A DNA stretch of 64,000 nt from Fragilaria crotonensis. Its lineage: Eukaryota > Bacillariophyta > Fragilariophyceae > Fragilariales > Fragilariaceae. The notes beneath the pieces were generated by a model, which made no database searches, was not told the DNA's origin, and was given only the letters and a program-made list of their open reading frames with translations. Positions 45,701 to 54,702 of this stretch are shown piece after piece. Within the stretch, counting starts at the first letter, position 1; the number at the start of each line of letters is the position of its first letter. The stretch lies in contig JAKSYS010000165.1 in NCBI GenBank assembly GCA_022925895.1, forward strand, positions 1 to 64,000. Direction: 5' to 3'. Both the position numbers and the translations under genes were made by a program.

Positions 45701-47232
45701 CACAACGATAGGACATGAGAAACTACCAAGTTTGTGGGGTCCAGCCTACTCCCAGGCTACGGTCTCACCGTGTGGGTCGAGCGTCTATATAACCCGGACA
45801 CAGCGGCAGCACGTTAAATTAGATATGGTGTTTTTTTTTTTGTCACACTTCGATCCATCCTCGGCATAGCTGGTTTCTCTGATGGCTCTCTTCTTGCGGT
45901 AAACAACTAGCACAATCATTGTCAACGCCAAAACTGCCATTGTGACCAAGACAGCAATTGCGATTGTACGATTTGTGAAATCGGAGGACTCCCGTGGCGA
46001 TTCTTGGCCGCCACCAATGGAAGTTGTCAAGCCAACTGGGACATCTGGTGTCTCATCATCTTGATGCAGGCGCACCGCAATGATATCATCGTTGATGAAT
46101 TCTCCGGCCAGAAGATGGTTGACAATCTCATCGCGCACTTGCGTTTCAGCGGCGACAGAAGAATCGTTGCTTCGGCTGTAAACCGTCAACACCAAATCAA
46201 CAACGGTACAGATAGCTCCGTCAGTCGCTGGCGTGCATGAGTCTGAAGATAGGGAAGCAAGCACGTGAGACCAATATGTGTCAGCAAATGGAAATGGTTG
46301 ATGGCATGCATTATGACAAAGGCTGTCACACAAGTACAACGTTTTATGTCCGTCCAATCAACTTACCTCCGGCATTCCCCGTAGGCGACGCTGTTGCTTC
46401 CAATCCAGTGACTGCACTTTCAGTTTCGGTTTCATCTAAGTTGGTTTGGTATTCCGACATCATGCGGTTTCCAGGGTGCTGGCAAAGTGAGAAGAACATT
46501 TCTCCGTACGAAACAACGTCGATAGTCAGGCTTGCGAGACTGTCAAGAAAAATGCTGCCACTGCTCAATGAGTCGACATCAAGTCTCAAATCGACAGTAG
46601 CATGGGCAGTCATGTCTTTTGGTGTGCACTTCTTGATCTCATGGATTGCAGATGCAGGAGAAGGTGTTGCATCAAGCAAAATGCTAGTAGGCGCAAAGGA
46701 GGGCGACGCGAAGGATGCACTTGTGGGCACCTGTGTCGTCATTGGGAGAATCATACCAGGGATCGGAACCGACATGCCTGGAACGGGCAACGACATGCCT
46801 GGATTCGGTAGCGACATTCCTGGATTGGGCAACGACATTCCTGGATTGGGTAATGACATGCCTGGGTATGGCAATGACATGCCTGGATTCGGAAATGACA
46901 TGCCAGGATATGGAACGGACATGCCTGATTCCTTCCCGAAGGAAGTGTCCTGCAGGTATCGCATGTGGGCGAACCTCAACTCCTGCAAACTGAACGAACA
47001 GAGAATCAATCCAGTGAGTGCATCCGTACCAGCTCATTTGTGCATGTTTCACGCCATCCGACAATGATTGAGACCCTACTTACGCAGCATCCACATCGCC
47101 AAAGTCAACTGGTCGTCCAAACTCCATGTCTTGGGCACCGCCGTTGAGCGTTCGGGGTCCGACGCGCATGGTCGATAGGGCAGCATCCGCCGCACCCGTA
47201 GAACTGACAACAATAGCAATGGCAAGCTTCAT
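36726..47232 (-). CDS. Type I membrane protein with GMS repeats, paralogue B, split by a LINE
   Basis: Exons: 47232-47084, 46989-46367 and 46242-45841, the last continuing at 36801-36726 beyond a 9.0-kb LINE. Introns are 94 bases (phase 2) and 124 bases (phase 1), both GT-AG. The protein has a signal peptide (MKLAIAIVVSSTGAADA), LSTMRVGPRTL, about nine 7-residue repeats (PGMSLPN and similar), a Cys-containing extracellular region (DSCTPATDGAICTVV, HLLAGEFINDDIIAVRL) and one membrane helix (IAIAVLVTMAVLALTMIVLVVY) with RKKRA after it. The original tail, DSLTVSADDITAHATRGSSV, still reads open beyond the LINE and aligns with paralogue A. As it stands, translation runs from SKCD into LINE sequence, adds 18 foreign residues and stops at 45785. 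Function unknown; A and B are tandem duplicates. Confidence 0.8.
36785..36801. repeat. LINE target-site duplication, left copy
   Basis: The 17-mer TGTCACACTTCGATCCA, identical to 45841-45857. On the minus strand it encodes the SKC region of paralogue B, so it is host sequence duplicated at insertion. The next base begins the LINE 5' end. Confidence 0.92.
36902..39767 (+). CDS. LINE ORF1 protein, interrupted
   Basis: ORF1 begins MTEGTAPLPFFA just after the 100-bp leader and ends at a TAA that overlaps the ORF2 start. It would be about 950 residues if continuous. The longest open stretch, 37610-38728, encodes a conserved-looking central domain (RISIKWKLSPKEFTELVDNKTRLHSEIF). Near 38975-39330 is a helical region with heptad character (MMELENQMRECRELLRSNREAARDSSDRL), probably a trimerising coiled coil as in many ORF1 proteins. 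There is no CCHC knuckle. The C-terminus is polar. About five frame changes occur. The product presumably binds the element's RNA; this follows from the family, not from a motif seen here. Confidence 0.75.
39767..45711 (+). CDS. LINE ORF2 polyprotein: endonuclease, reverse transcriptase, RNase H
   Basis: ORF2 starts at an ATG overlapping the ORF1 stop (TAATG). The endonuclease/exonuclease/phosphatase domain spans about 40030-40830: INVNGI, GQEHNLD (catalytic Glu), VVGDFNEVFG (catalytic Asp/Asn) and SDHRGF (final Asp-His). Reverse transcriptase spans about 41900-42900: QYGSRPRRNATDP, GTGQGSANSP and FVDDCNG, where FVDD replaces the common YADD. RNase H spans about 44170-44700: GVSDGSVW, SYRSEAYGM, ATDSLSLVE and a downstream Asp, with a conserved-type VRGHQD strand. 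A Cys/His knuckle CPVC-P-C...H...C lies at about 44995-45055. The frame is interrupted some six to eight times. Together these enzymes nick the target and copy the RNA in place (target-primed reverse transcription). Confidence 0.9.
45743..45771 (+). other. Twin hairpins in LINE 3' end
   Basis: Two adjacent perfect 5-bp stems: AGCCT-ACTCCC-AGGCT (45743-45758) and ACGGT-CTC-ACCGT (45759-45771). They lie about 70 bases before the terminal T-run. Structured 3' ends are known to be recognised by the reverse transcriptase of stringent LINEs; a similar role here is an inference. Confidence 0.6.
45841..45857. repeat. LINE target-site duplication, right copy
   Basis: The 17-mer TGTCACACTTCGATCCA directly follows the LINE's T-run and continues into the host exon. 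The first T could belong to the tail, which would make the duplication 16 bp. Confidence 0.92.
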
Positions 47233-48772
47233 GATGTTGTCTATCGGACGAGTTGTGACTTGATTGATTTTTTCTTTTGGTTGAGATTTTGTGAGTTGAT
47301 TGCGAGACACAGTCGCAGACGTGACAAGGTTGCAGTTTGCGAACCGTGTGGACAGTCATGAATCGTGAGTTGATTTCGGTAGCATGTTGCGTGTCAAAAC
47401 GGTTCCTACCGAACTCCGAACAGGTTCCAATTATCGGACAAACATTCAACTATAGTTACGAAAACACCGTATAAAGCGTGCACTCCATCTAACGAGGGGC
47501 AAATTTGAAAGTCTCCATCATTTTCTATTCGAACACAAGTGTCTATACTCTTTGATGTTTTGCTTTGTTTGAAAATCCTTCCACGTATGAAACAGAGGCG
47601 ATTCTGCCACCATTTCTGATCCAGCGTATGCACACCTCTTGATCATGGCGAGGCTATCGGCAAGATACGATCACGGAGTGGCCATCGCTTCCATTCGACA
47701 GCGCACTTTGCCCCACACTTCCTGATTCTAAACATTTGGTATCCATGCAAAAAGATTTTGCAACTGGTTCCAGATTGTTCTCCCAGTCTTGTGCAAGTGG
47801 AAGAATGTCTTGACTGTGTTGGTTGCACACCGATATGAGAATTTTTGCTTGAGCCTTGAAAACTTGCCGAACCGAAAATATTGTCAGATGCGAATCCCAG
47901 GTCCGCTTAGAGGCAGGTAAGTGACTACACCGATGATCGCCTATCAGCTTGATGGGTTCATAGTCCACGGGAACAAGGATTTCTTTTCGTTTCCATCAGG
48001 CCGTCGTGTTGAACCCTGGTGGAGAAATTGCAGCTAGTTGTAAATCTCGAATTTGACACCCCTGAGACCTACACGAGTTTCAATGGTCACATTCGTTGAT
48101 ATTTAGTGAGATGTGACGCACATGTTGGCGTGGTCGTTCCTTGAGAGTATTATACGTTCATGACTTCGTAGCGTATCAAATGTTGCATGGCACCGCCATT
48201 GCCAATGCCAAACGCTAGTGTCTGGCAAACATCCACTTCACAACCCTCTAGAATTCGTCATCGAAAAGGAGGTTTGTGGGGAGCTATCCACGCGATTTCC
48301 AACCTCGTTTTATAAAATCTTCATGCAACAACGCTTGAGATGAGTACAGTACGTAGTAGTTTTTAGTATTCCAGTACCCCTAGCTAGTACCAGATTTGGG
48401 CAAAAGCAGGAAAATCGACACTGTACTGTAAAACTTGAAAAGATAGTACTCGTACTAGCTAGTAGTATGTTGTACGTTGTACTCGTACCGTAGTACAGTG
48501 CTGATGGACAAATTCGTCGGCATGCGATTCATAGTCCGCCGTACAATACCGTTGGTGAGTACGGGAGTCTTTTGAAGATGAACGAGGTATGCAAAATGGT
48601 ACGACATGTACGAAGAAGAAACAAGACGTTTCTCAATTATGGAACGATGCTTGTCGATCAGGCATTGAGTCACGGGAAGTCCCTCCACCCACTTATTTGA
48701 CGGGTTGGATTAGGACTACTGGTACCGGTGTGCACAAACATTCAAGCACAACTCGAAAAATTTCATTTGACC
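47233..48772. other. Divergent spacer, 1.5 kb, with GTAC-dense stretch
   Basis: It lies between paralogue B (minus) and the GH99 gene (plus). Open frames such as 47654-47968 (minus, 104 codons) have no recognisable domain or splice partner. At 48341-48500 I count eleven GTAC words in 160 bases. Both promoters should be here. Confidence 0.45.
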
Positions 48773-50154
48773 ATGACTTCAAGTTCGATGCATTGGCTGT
48801 CTATCCTCGTTCCCATCCTCTTTATCTTCTCATTCTCCGAGGCATCCTTCAATGAGTCTGATTTGGAGAAGGTGACTGTTGGTGCATATTACTACCCTTG
48901 GTATGGCAATGATTTCCATAGAGGGGGCGGATATCTACGAAAAGAAGTTGGACATATCCCAGCCCTGGGAGAGTATGACGATTCCACTCGCAGCGTTGTT
49001 CAAAAGCACTTACAGTACAGTCGCCAAGCAAACATTAATCTTTGGGTCACAAGTTGGTGGGGGAGGTACTCACGGGAGGATAACACGACGCGAACTATCA
49101 TCTTGCCGGAAATTGAGGGAACGGACCACAAAGTCGCAGTTCTGTACGAGTCAACGGGTTTGCTCAACGAAGACGATGGCACGCGAAGCATTCAACGCGT
49201 GACAGATGATACCGAGTTCATTCTTAAGAACTATGTCGGTCATCCAAATTACTATACAGTCAGAGGTCGACCTGTCATCTTTGTCTACCTGGTAAGTCAT
49301 TGCAACTCATTCTTTCGTTCACCTTATACATATCTGTCCTAATTTCTCTTTTTTTTCAATCAGACGCGAGTTCTAGGCGAAGATCTGGCTCCAGTGATAT
49401 TGCTCATGCGAACTGCCGGGGCCAGACTGAACATTAATCTTTTCATTGTTGGAGACCAAACCTTTGGCCCACCTCCTGACAGTGGAGGTCATATCTCCCC
49501 TTCAATTACCTAGATGCCGTCACCAACTACGATATCTTTGGAACTCTTCCAAAGCCTTACGCCACAGCGGCAGGTATTACAAAGTATTATCGTCGACAGG
49601 CTCAGTGGCGCGAGGTGGCTCGCACACAGGTATGCAAGTACATTCCCTCCGTCTCGCCTGGCTACAACGACCGAGCGATTCGGATCGAGAGGAATCACCC
49701 TCCACTGAGTCGCAAACTGAATGGTGTAGAGAGTAGCTTTGGGTCTCTTTTCAAATATGCACTCCGTAAGGCAATTCCTCAAGTCGATCGTGGTAGTAAC
49801 TATTTGCTCATGGTGAATTCGTTCAATGAATGGCATGAAGATACTCAGATCGAACCCGTCAATGGCACTTTGACGACCCTGCCTTATAATTACACTCAAG
49901 GAATCGAGTATGAAGGCTACGGGACGCGATATCTTGATATTTTGAGGCTAATGACAACTGATGGGAGTTGGATCGCTGACGAAGAGGAAGATATCAATTG
50001 GCTGGAGCAGTTGGAAGGGATGGATTTCACGGCTGGCAAACCCAGGCGGCCTCCGAAGCTTGAACGACCACAGCGAACGCGACCGCAACGAAAGAGACGT
50101 AGACGTGATGTGTTTGATGCGCCTCGCGAACGAGGGCAAATTCACCAATGGTGA
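48773..50154 (+). CDS. Secretory GH99-like glycosidase (endo-alpha-mannosidase family)
   Basis: Two exons: 48773-49291 and 49364-50154, with a 72-base phase 0 intron (GTAAGTC donor, TTTTTTTTCAATCAG acceptor). It starts with a signal peptide (LSILVPILFIFSFSEA). GH99 landmarks are VGAYYYPWYGN near the N-terminus, INLWVTSWWG, NYLDAVTNYDIFG and FNEWHEDTQIEP, the last carrying the Glu residues of the active site. GH99 enzymes cut internal alpha-1,2-mannose bonds in N-glycans or glucose-mannose caps in the Golgi/ER. The C-terminus is a basic, Arg-rich tail (RPQRKRRRRD), unusual for the family. One frame change at 49501-49502 would be removed by one more T, giving HISPFNYLDAV; the rest is intact, so a sequencing error is likely. 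Confidence 0.87.
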
Positions 50155-50488
50155 CATGGGAAATCAAAACAGCAACCAAGCTAACAACAAGGACGCAATT
50201 CCACACTTGCACACGTCGCAACACCGGATCATTCAGCCTCCACTAGTTTCCTCACCTTTCTTTAGAATCAGGTGGGCTTTTTGGCATTATCAATCGTTTG
50301 ATGCCTAGGGATATGAATAAGGAACCTACAAGGAATAGGAACTGACTTTTTCTGGATCTTGCTAATCAGCACAATCGGAACAGGTATCATACATCATCTC
50401 TATTACGTTATATTGCGTCTATAATTGGGAACGTGAACAGACTCACATCCATCACAGTCACGCCCATCTCCACTCGACTACTCCTTCA
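50155..50488. other. Convergent 3' spacer
   Basis: About 330 bases between the stops of the GH99 gene and the carboxypeptidase gene. No further gene is seen; it presumably holds both 3' untranslated regions. Confidence 0.5.
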
Positions 50489-51898
50489 TCACTGATAGTC
50501 TGGTGTTGGACAAATGTACTCGTCCTCCAATGGCAACTGCGTCCAAAACTCAGTGTCATCTCGTAAATACGGATAGATATGATTCAGTGCATCAAGTACA
50601 CTGGCTCCCAACTGTTTGGATCTTGCTGGCGACCACCCACGTTCCGGATCTGGATTGTTGTAACAATCCTTATAGGGCATCTCCAGGGTTGCCGCGAAGC
50701 AATCAAATCTCATTCCAATTTGATTGGAGCAAACAATGGGTTTGGCGGCATTGGGAGCATCGGGTGCGTACCCGTGGTAGGGTTGCATGTCGGAATTGGC
50801 ACGGGAGTAGGCCGCCATGAAGGCACCGTGCAACCCTTGAAGACGTGGACCCCAATTGGGCAATCCCTCCGATCCAGCCAAGAAATTGAAGGGCAATTCT
50901 TCATCGCCGTGCACATCTAGGAAGGCATCGACACCAGTTTCTTGTATTTTGGAAAAGACGTGATACACTTCGGGCGATCGTTCCAAGGTTGGGGCATCGT
51001 AATTTTCGGAGGGGGCCCATTCGCGATTGAGATTGTGACCCCCCGCGTTGGTTCTCAAGTGACCTCGGACGCTTCCATCAGGACACATGTTTGGGACGAT
51101 GTAGAAGGTATACTTTTTGAGGAGTTGAGCGACCAGTCCATCGACGCTCCCATTGATTCCCAAGAGTCGTTCCAAGACACCTTCGGCAAAATATTCGGCC
51201 ATGGTTTCTCCTGGGTGTTGACGATGAATCAACCAACAAATTTTATCCCCAGTGCCAAGTTTGACGCATTCGAGATCCCGACCATCCAAGGTCTTTCCCA
51301 AGGACATGACGTTCTGGTACCCGCACTTGGCGATCAGGTCCAAGTGCCGATCGTAGGAATATGGTGGAAAGTACGAAAAGTAACCACTCTGGGAATGAGT
51401 CCAGGAAAGTTGACCATCTTGATACGTTGTCGAAAGAACACGCCTCCAAGCGTGAGGGTCGTTCAAGGTGGGAGCATAGAAAATGGTTGTTCCAGTCCAT
51501 GCGCAGGGAAAGGAGGCATCACCAGCATTCGTAATGACATAGGTCAGCTCTTCGTTGTTGGAGCAGAGAGCGCGGAAGCAGAAGTACTGCAAATGCGTCT
51601 TCTTTTCGAGCTCAGTGAAGGGATCCGGCTTGATCTCCAACGTGACTGTTGATCCTTGTTGGGAAATGAACTTGATGTTACCTCCGTCGAAGGAATCTGA
51701 TATGGTTACGGTTGAAAGTGCACGTGAAATTGCATTGGTCGGCATTACATTTGTACTCATGCTTCTGATTGATCCTATGCGATGTCCAACAGGAGAGCTT
51801 CTACAAGACGGAACAAAGGCAGTCAAAGGACGCAACGTTAGTACAAGGCAGGAGGAGGAGAAGAAGAAGAGTGACTTGTAGCGACTCGACGTCATCAA
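50489..51898 (-). CDS. M14 zinc carboxypeptidase, cytosolic-carboxypeptidase (AGBL) type, with plastid-like presequence
   Basis: 469 residues, single exon. An N-terminal beta domain with YFCFRA and the aromatic SYFPPYSYDRHLDLI lead-in is followed by the M14 catalytic domain. Zinc ligands are HPGE (RQHPGETMAEYF) and a later His in FLDVHGDEELPF. The Asn-Arg substrate-binding pair is in GGHNLNREW. The catalytic Glu is in ATLEMPYKDC. This is the arrangement of the AGBL/CCP subfamily, which in other eukaryotes trims glutamates from tubulin tails; a short bacterial-like subgroup acts on other peptides. The N-terminus has a hydrophobic core and TAFVP motif (LVLTLRPLTAFVPS), pointing to plastid or secretory import, which is odd for a tubulin-processing enzyme and suggests another substrate. 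Confidence 0.9.
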   Translation of the reverse strand: MMTSSRYKSLFFFSSSCLVLTLRPLTAFVPSCRSSPVGHRIGSIRSMSTNVMPTNAISRALSTVTISDSFDGGNIKFISQQGSTVTLEIKPDPFTELEKKTHLQYFCFRALCSNNEELTYVITNAGDASFPCAWTGTTIFYAPTLNDPHAWRRVLSTTYQDGQLSWTHSQSGYFSYFPPYSYDRHLDLIAKCGYQNVMSLGKTLDGRDLECVKLGTGDKICWLIHRQHPGETMAEYFAEGVLERLLGINGSVDGLVAQLLKKYTFYIVPNMCPDGSVRGHLRTNAGGHNLNREWAPSENYDAPTLERSPEVYHVFSKIQETGVDAFLDVHGDEELPFNFLAGSEGLPNWGPRLQGLHGAFMAAYSRANSDMQPYHGYAPDAPNAAKPIVCSNQIGMRFDCFAATLEMPYKDCYNNPDPERGWSPARSKQLGASVLDALNHIYPYLRDDTEFWTQLPLEDEYICPTPDYQ

Positions 51899-52474
51899 AA
51901 AGTTATTTTGTGGAGATCATCAATCATCCATGTGAACGATCACGAACCACATGACATCAATCCCAAATGACAAGGCCACCACCGCGACCGCATATTTCCC
52001 AGATTTTCAGAGATGAGGACATGGATTAAATCTGCAAACTTGAACATTGTTTCTACAGTGATCTAACTACCATACTAGCAGCAGTACTCAGTGCTCTGTA
52101 CCTCACATACCGTAACTGGCGGAATAGCAGTAGTTAGACTACAGTATCGCAAACCCTATCGAAACATATAGTATACTCCAAAACTAAGTACAATATTGCT
52201 GTACTACCAGTGCTGTATCATTGCATGAGCGCTGAAGTCTTGTGTCGACCATAAACACTTTCGACGAATGACTCTGGATAACGGTTTCAGCGTTGCGCAC
52301 TAAATAAGACTATATACAAGAATACAAGTACCTGGTACGTGTAACGTGGAACGAGTATCACATGTACGACGCATAATACCGGGTACATTCTGTTTGCAGT
52401 TTGCACACCGTTCCTAAGATTTTTCTGATCCACTCCAAATTACTTCTGTTGCAGTTGTTGGTGCCTCGAGGAGA
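51899..52474. other. Divergent promoter region
   Basis: About 575 bases between the carboxypeptidase (minus) and the gene at 52475 (plus). GTAC-type words are frequent (52060-52375). No gene is seen. Confidence 0.45.
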
Positions 52475-53395
52475 ATGATGTTGTTCCGCACGACGTTGGC
52501 TTCACTGGTCCTCCTCCTTTTCCTTCTCATTACCCTTGTTCATGCCGACATTGATAAGAAGTTTGAAAAATTCTTTCGAGATCGGCATGATTTAGATCGT
52601 GGTGGTTCGACAGTTACGGTGCGTCAAGTAACAATCGATGTTTTCGAGTATGGATTGCATCGTTCCTATGTTGGATTCGAAGCAGGTTGTTTGTCTGTGT
52701 TGCTTTGGAAAATTAGGATTGTATGTCATGGCTCTTGTCACATACTTCAGAACAGTTACAAGTGTATTTGAAGTGTGCAGCTATTCCTAATTTTATTTAC
52801 AGTGCATCGAATTCACACTCACGCTCGTGTACACTCATCTCATTCTTGTTCGTTACAGAAGGATGACATCAAAGCCAACATGGAACGACGTAAACTGCAC
52901 CTTCAAAAAATGTTGGCGGATTCCCAAGATAAGGTCGAACGACATTTGGCCGGCGAACAAGGAGTCTTTCAAGGCGAAGAGGTACGTTAGGAACATGACA
53001 TTTTGCGCGAATCAACACCCATGACTGTAGGAAAATTATTTATTCTAACCAAACCACTCATTGTCAATATTGTTTATTCATGCAAATCACTACCTTGAAC
53101 TGGATACATGAATAATCTGCACTAAATGATTATTGCACACTTTATAACAGACTCACGACATGCTAGTGAAACGTATGGATGCGATCCGACGAAAGCTGGA
53201 GCGAATGGAGGCTGTCGACGACCAGGTACGTCCGATTCGTCTCATGGTGACTGAACATGGTACCCAAGTCGTGACTGTGCATGTTCCATCCTCACTCACT
53301 CTCTTTACCTTGTGCTTTTTCAGGAACTGGATCGCATGCATCGCCGTGAAACCAGACGTTCGGAACGGAGACGCAGTTTATCACGAGAATTGTAA
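52475..53395 (+). CDS. Small secretory coiled-coil protein, four exons
   Basis: Exons 52475-52618, 52859-52981, 53151-53225 and 53324-53395, all joined in phase 0 by GT-AG introns of 240, 169 and 98 bases (donors GTGCGT, GTACGT, GTACGT). The product is 137 residues: a signal peptide (TTLASLVLLLFLLITLVHA), then an almost wholly helical, charged mature part (ANMERRKLHLQKMLADSQDKVERHL, LVKRMDAIRRKLERMEAV) and a very basic tail (RRETRRSERRRS) ending SREL. The last four residues vaguely resemble a KDEL-type ER-retention signal, but this is weak. No family is recognised. Four short exons that keep phase and helical character make the gene model convincing despite the small size. Confidence 0.75.
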
Positions 53396-53691
53396 GAAAC
53401 AATAACGGAAGAACCAGGGGGGGAAGAGAGAAATTACGGTCGCCAACCATCACAAGTTAGGTTTAGATTTTTAGGGAAACGTCTCGTTCGTCCCATGAGC
53501 ACAAGAGGCGCGTGAAAAAAAATACTAGAAAGCAATTCAACTCTGTAAAACGGAGGAGAAAGGTCTGATACGTACTACGAACAACTACACCGTTTAGACA
53601 GCAACCACCACGTAATTAAAGTGCTATCTAGCGGCTGCTTTGAGCGCAACGATGCAGCCATAAGAACCATTTGTGAAATCATACATGACAT

Positions 53692-54702
53692 CTAAACTTG
53701 AAAGACATCATCCCCATTAGCTCCGGACTGAGCTTGTACGTCTTCTTTCACTTTCACCTCCTTATCCGCCGCCATCAACAGTGGCATCATGGCTGGATCA
53801 TGACCATTTGCATTCGACGCATCCCACGATGCCTTCCACTGTGTCAAGAGATAAAGTGCTTTCGAAGCACTGGTGAATGCTTTCTCATATAGAACATCGG
53901 TATCGTCATCGTCGTCAGTACTAGTAGTATGCTGTTGTTGCTGCTGTTGTTGCGCTATCAGTCCAGTCGATGACGCATCCACCGCAGCACTAGTCACTGC
54001 AATATCCGAAGGAATGAGGTGATTGTTTACTGCAGCGGCAGCAGCTGCTGCTGCATAGGCGACTGCACTCGTTTCTGGATTTGGGTGCAGTCCAGTCAAG
54101 AGTCGTTCTGTATCGGCAAGTGCTTCTCTCATCAAGACGCGTAAATCGGCTGCCAGTTCTTCCGAGGTGAATCCCTCAGTATGTTTCTTAACTCCATCCA
54201 TGGGACCATTAATAACTAACGCATCCGACGACAGATCAATGACCTGACCATTGTGTTTGACTCTCTGACCACCCTGAACAACATCACTCTTGCGTTTGCG
54301 TTGCGTCCGTCGCTTCTCATTCAAATTGCGCTGACAAGTAAAACAAAGTCCACTTCGCAAATACAGCGACGCCGCCTCGGATGGTTCCGAATCGTACAAG
54401 AGGACTGGAACGCCCACCTTGGGACAATTGGGCGTGACGCATTTCGTCTTGCCGGCACCGTCGGGTGTTGCGACGTGCGCGTGGATTGCAGCCGCTTGCA
54501 GATCCGCTTGGGTCGGGACAATGCCATAGTCGATCACGATGAACCGTTTCTTCTTCAGTCGGACCATGATTTGGCCGTCGTGAACGTCCTCCGCGCCGGG
54601 TTTTCGGATATAGATGTTGCCATTTGCTCGACCCAAGTGACGATCTAAATCATCGGAAAATTGCTCAAGAGGGACAATGACCGAAGAAGCGCCAGTTTCC
54701 AT
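53692..54702 (-). CDS. Cys-motif hypothetical protein with Ala, Gln and Asp runs
   Basis: 336 residues, single exon. The N-terminal 150 residues look folded: strands around NIYIRKPGAEDVHDGQIMVRL and RFIVIDYGIVPTQADL. A possible zinc site follows, made of Cys88-x4-Cys93 (CVTPNC) and Cys120-x2-Cys123 (CFTC), and then a basic helix (QRNLNEKRRTQRKRK), which might bind nucleic acid. The C-terminal half has low-complexity runs (nine-residue Ala run, QQQQQQQ, DDDDD) around a helical segment (EELAADLRVLMREALADTERLL). The basic patch next to a zinc-like site would suit a nuclear protein. I do not recognise a named family and give no function. Confidence 0.7.
   Translation of the reverse strand: METGASSVIVPLEQFSDDLDRHLGRANGNIYIRKPGAEDVHDGQIMVRLKKKRFIVIDYGIVPTQADLQAAAIHAHVATPDGAGKTKCVTPNCPKVGVPVLLYDSEPSEAASLYLRSGLCFTCQRNLNEKRRTQRKRKSDVVQGGQRVKHNGQVIDLSSDALVINGPMDGVKKHTEGFTSEELAADLRVLMREALADTERLLTGLHPNPETSAVAYAAAAAAAAVNNHLIPSDIAVTSAAVDASSTGLIAQQQQQQQHTTSTDDDDDTDVLYEKAFTSASKALYLLTQWKASWDASNANGHDPAMMPLLMAADKEVKVKEDVQAQSGANGDDVFQV

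Larger units (their letters stand above)
36802..45840 (+). mobile_element. Full-length LINE (non-LTR retrotransposon) with APE-type endonuclease and RNase H
   Basis: A 9,039-bp element bounded by 17-bp target duplications. Order: a 100-bp 5' leader, ORF1 (from 36902), ORF2 (from 39767) with endonuclease, reverse transcriptase, RNase H and a Cys/His knuckle, then a 130-bp 3' region with two hairpins and a run of about ten T at the end. Perfect target duplication and an apparently complete 5' end indicate recent insertion. Both ORFs are interrupted, about a dozen frame changes in all, but host genes here also carry single-base indels, so the true state is unclear. A 3' T-run instead of poly(A) is unusual. 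I cannot assign the clade; the RNase H and the FVDD active site of the reverse transcriptase are distinguishing marks. Confidence 0.93.

Noticed and set aside
47654-47968. A 104-codon minus-strand frame upstream of paralogue B.
   Set aside because: No domain, no splice partners and no compositional bias; it cannot be told from chance.
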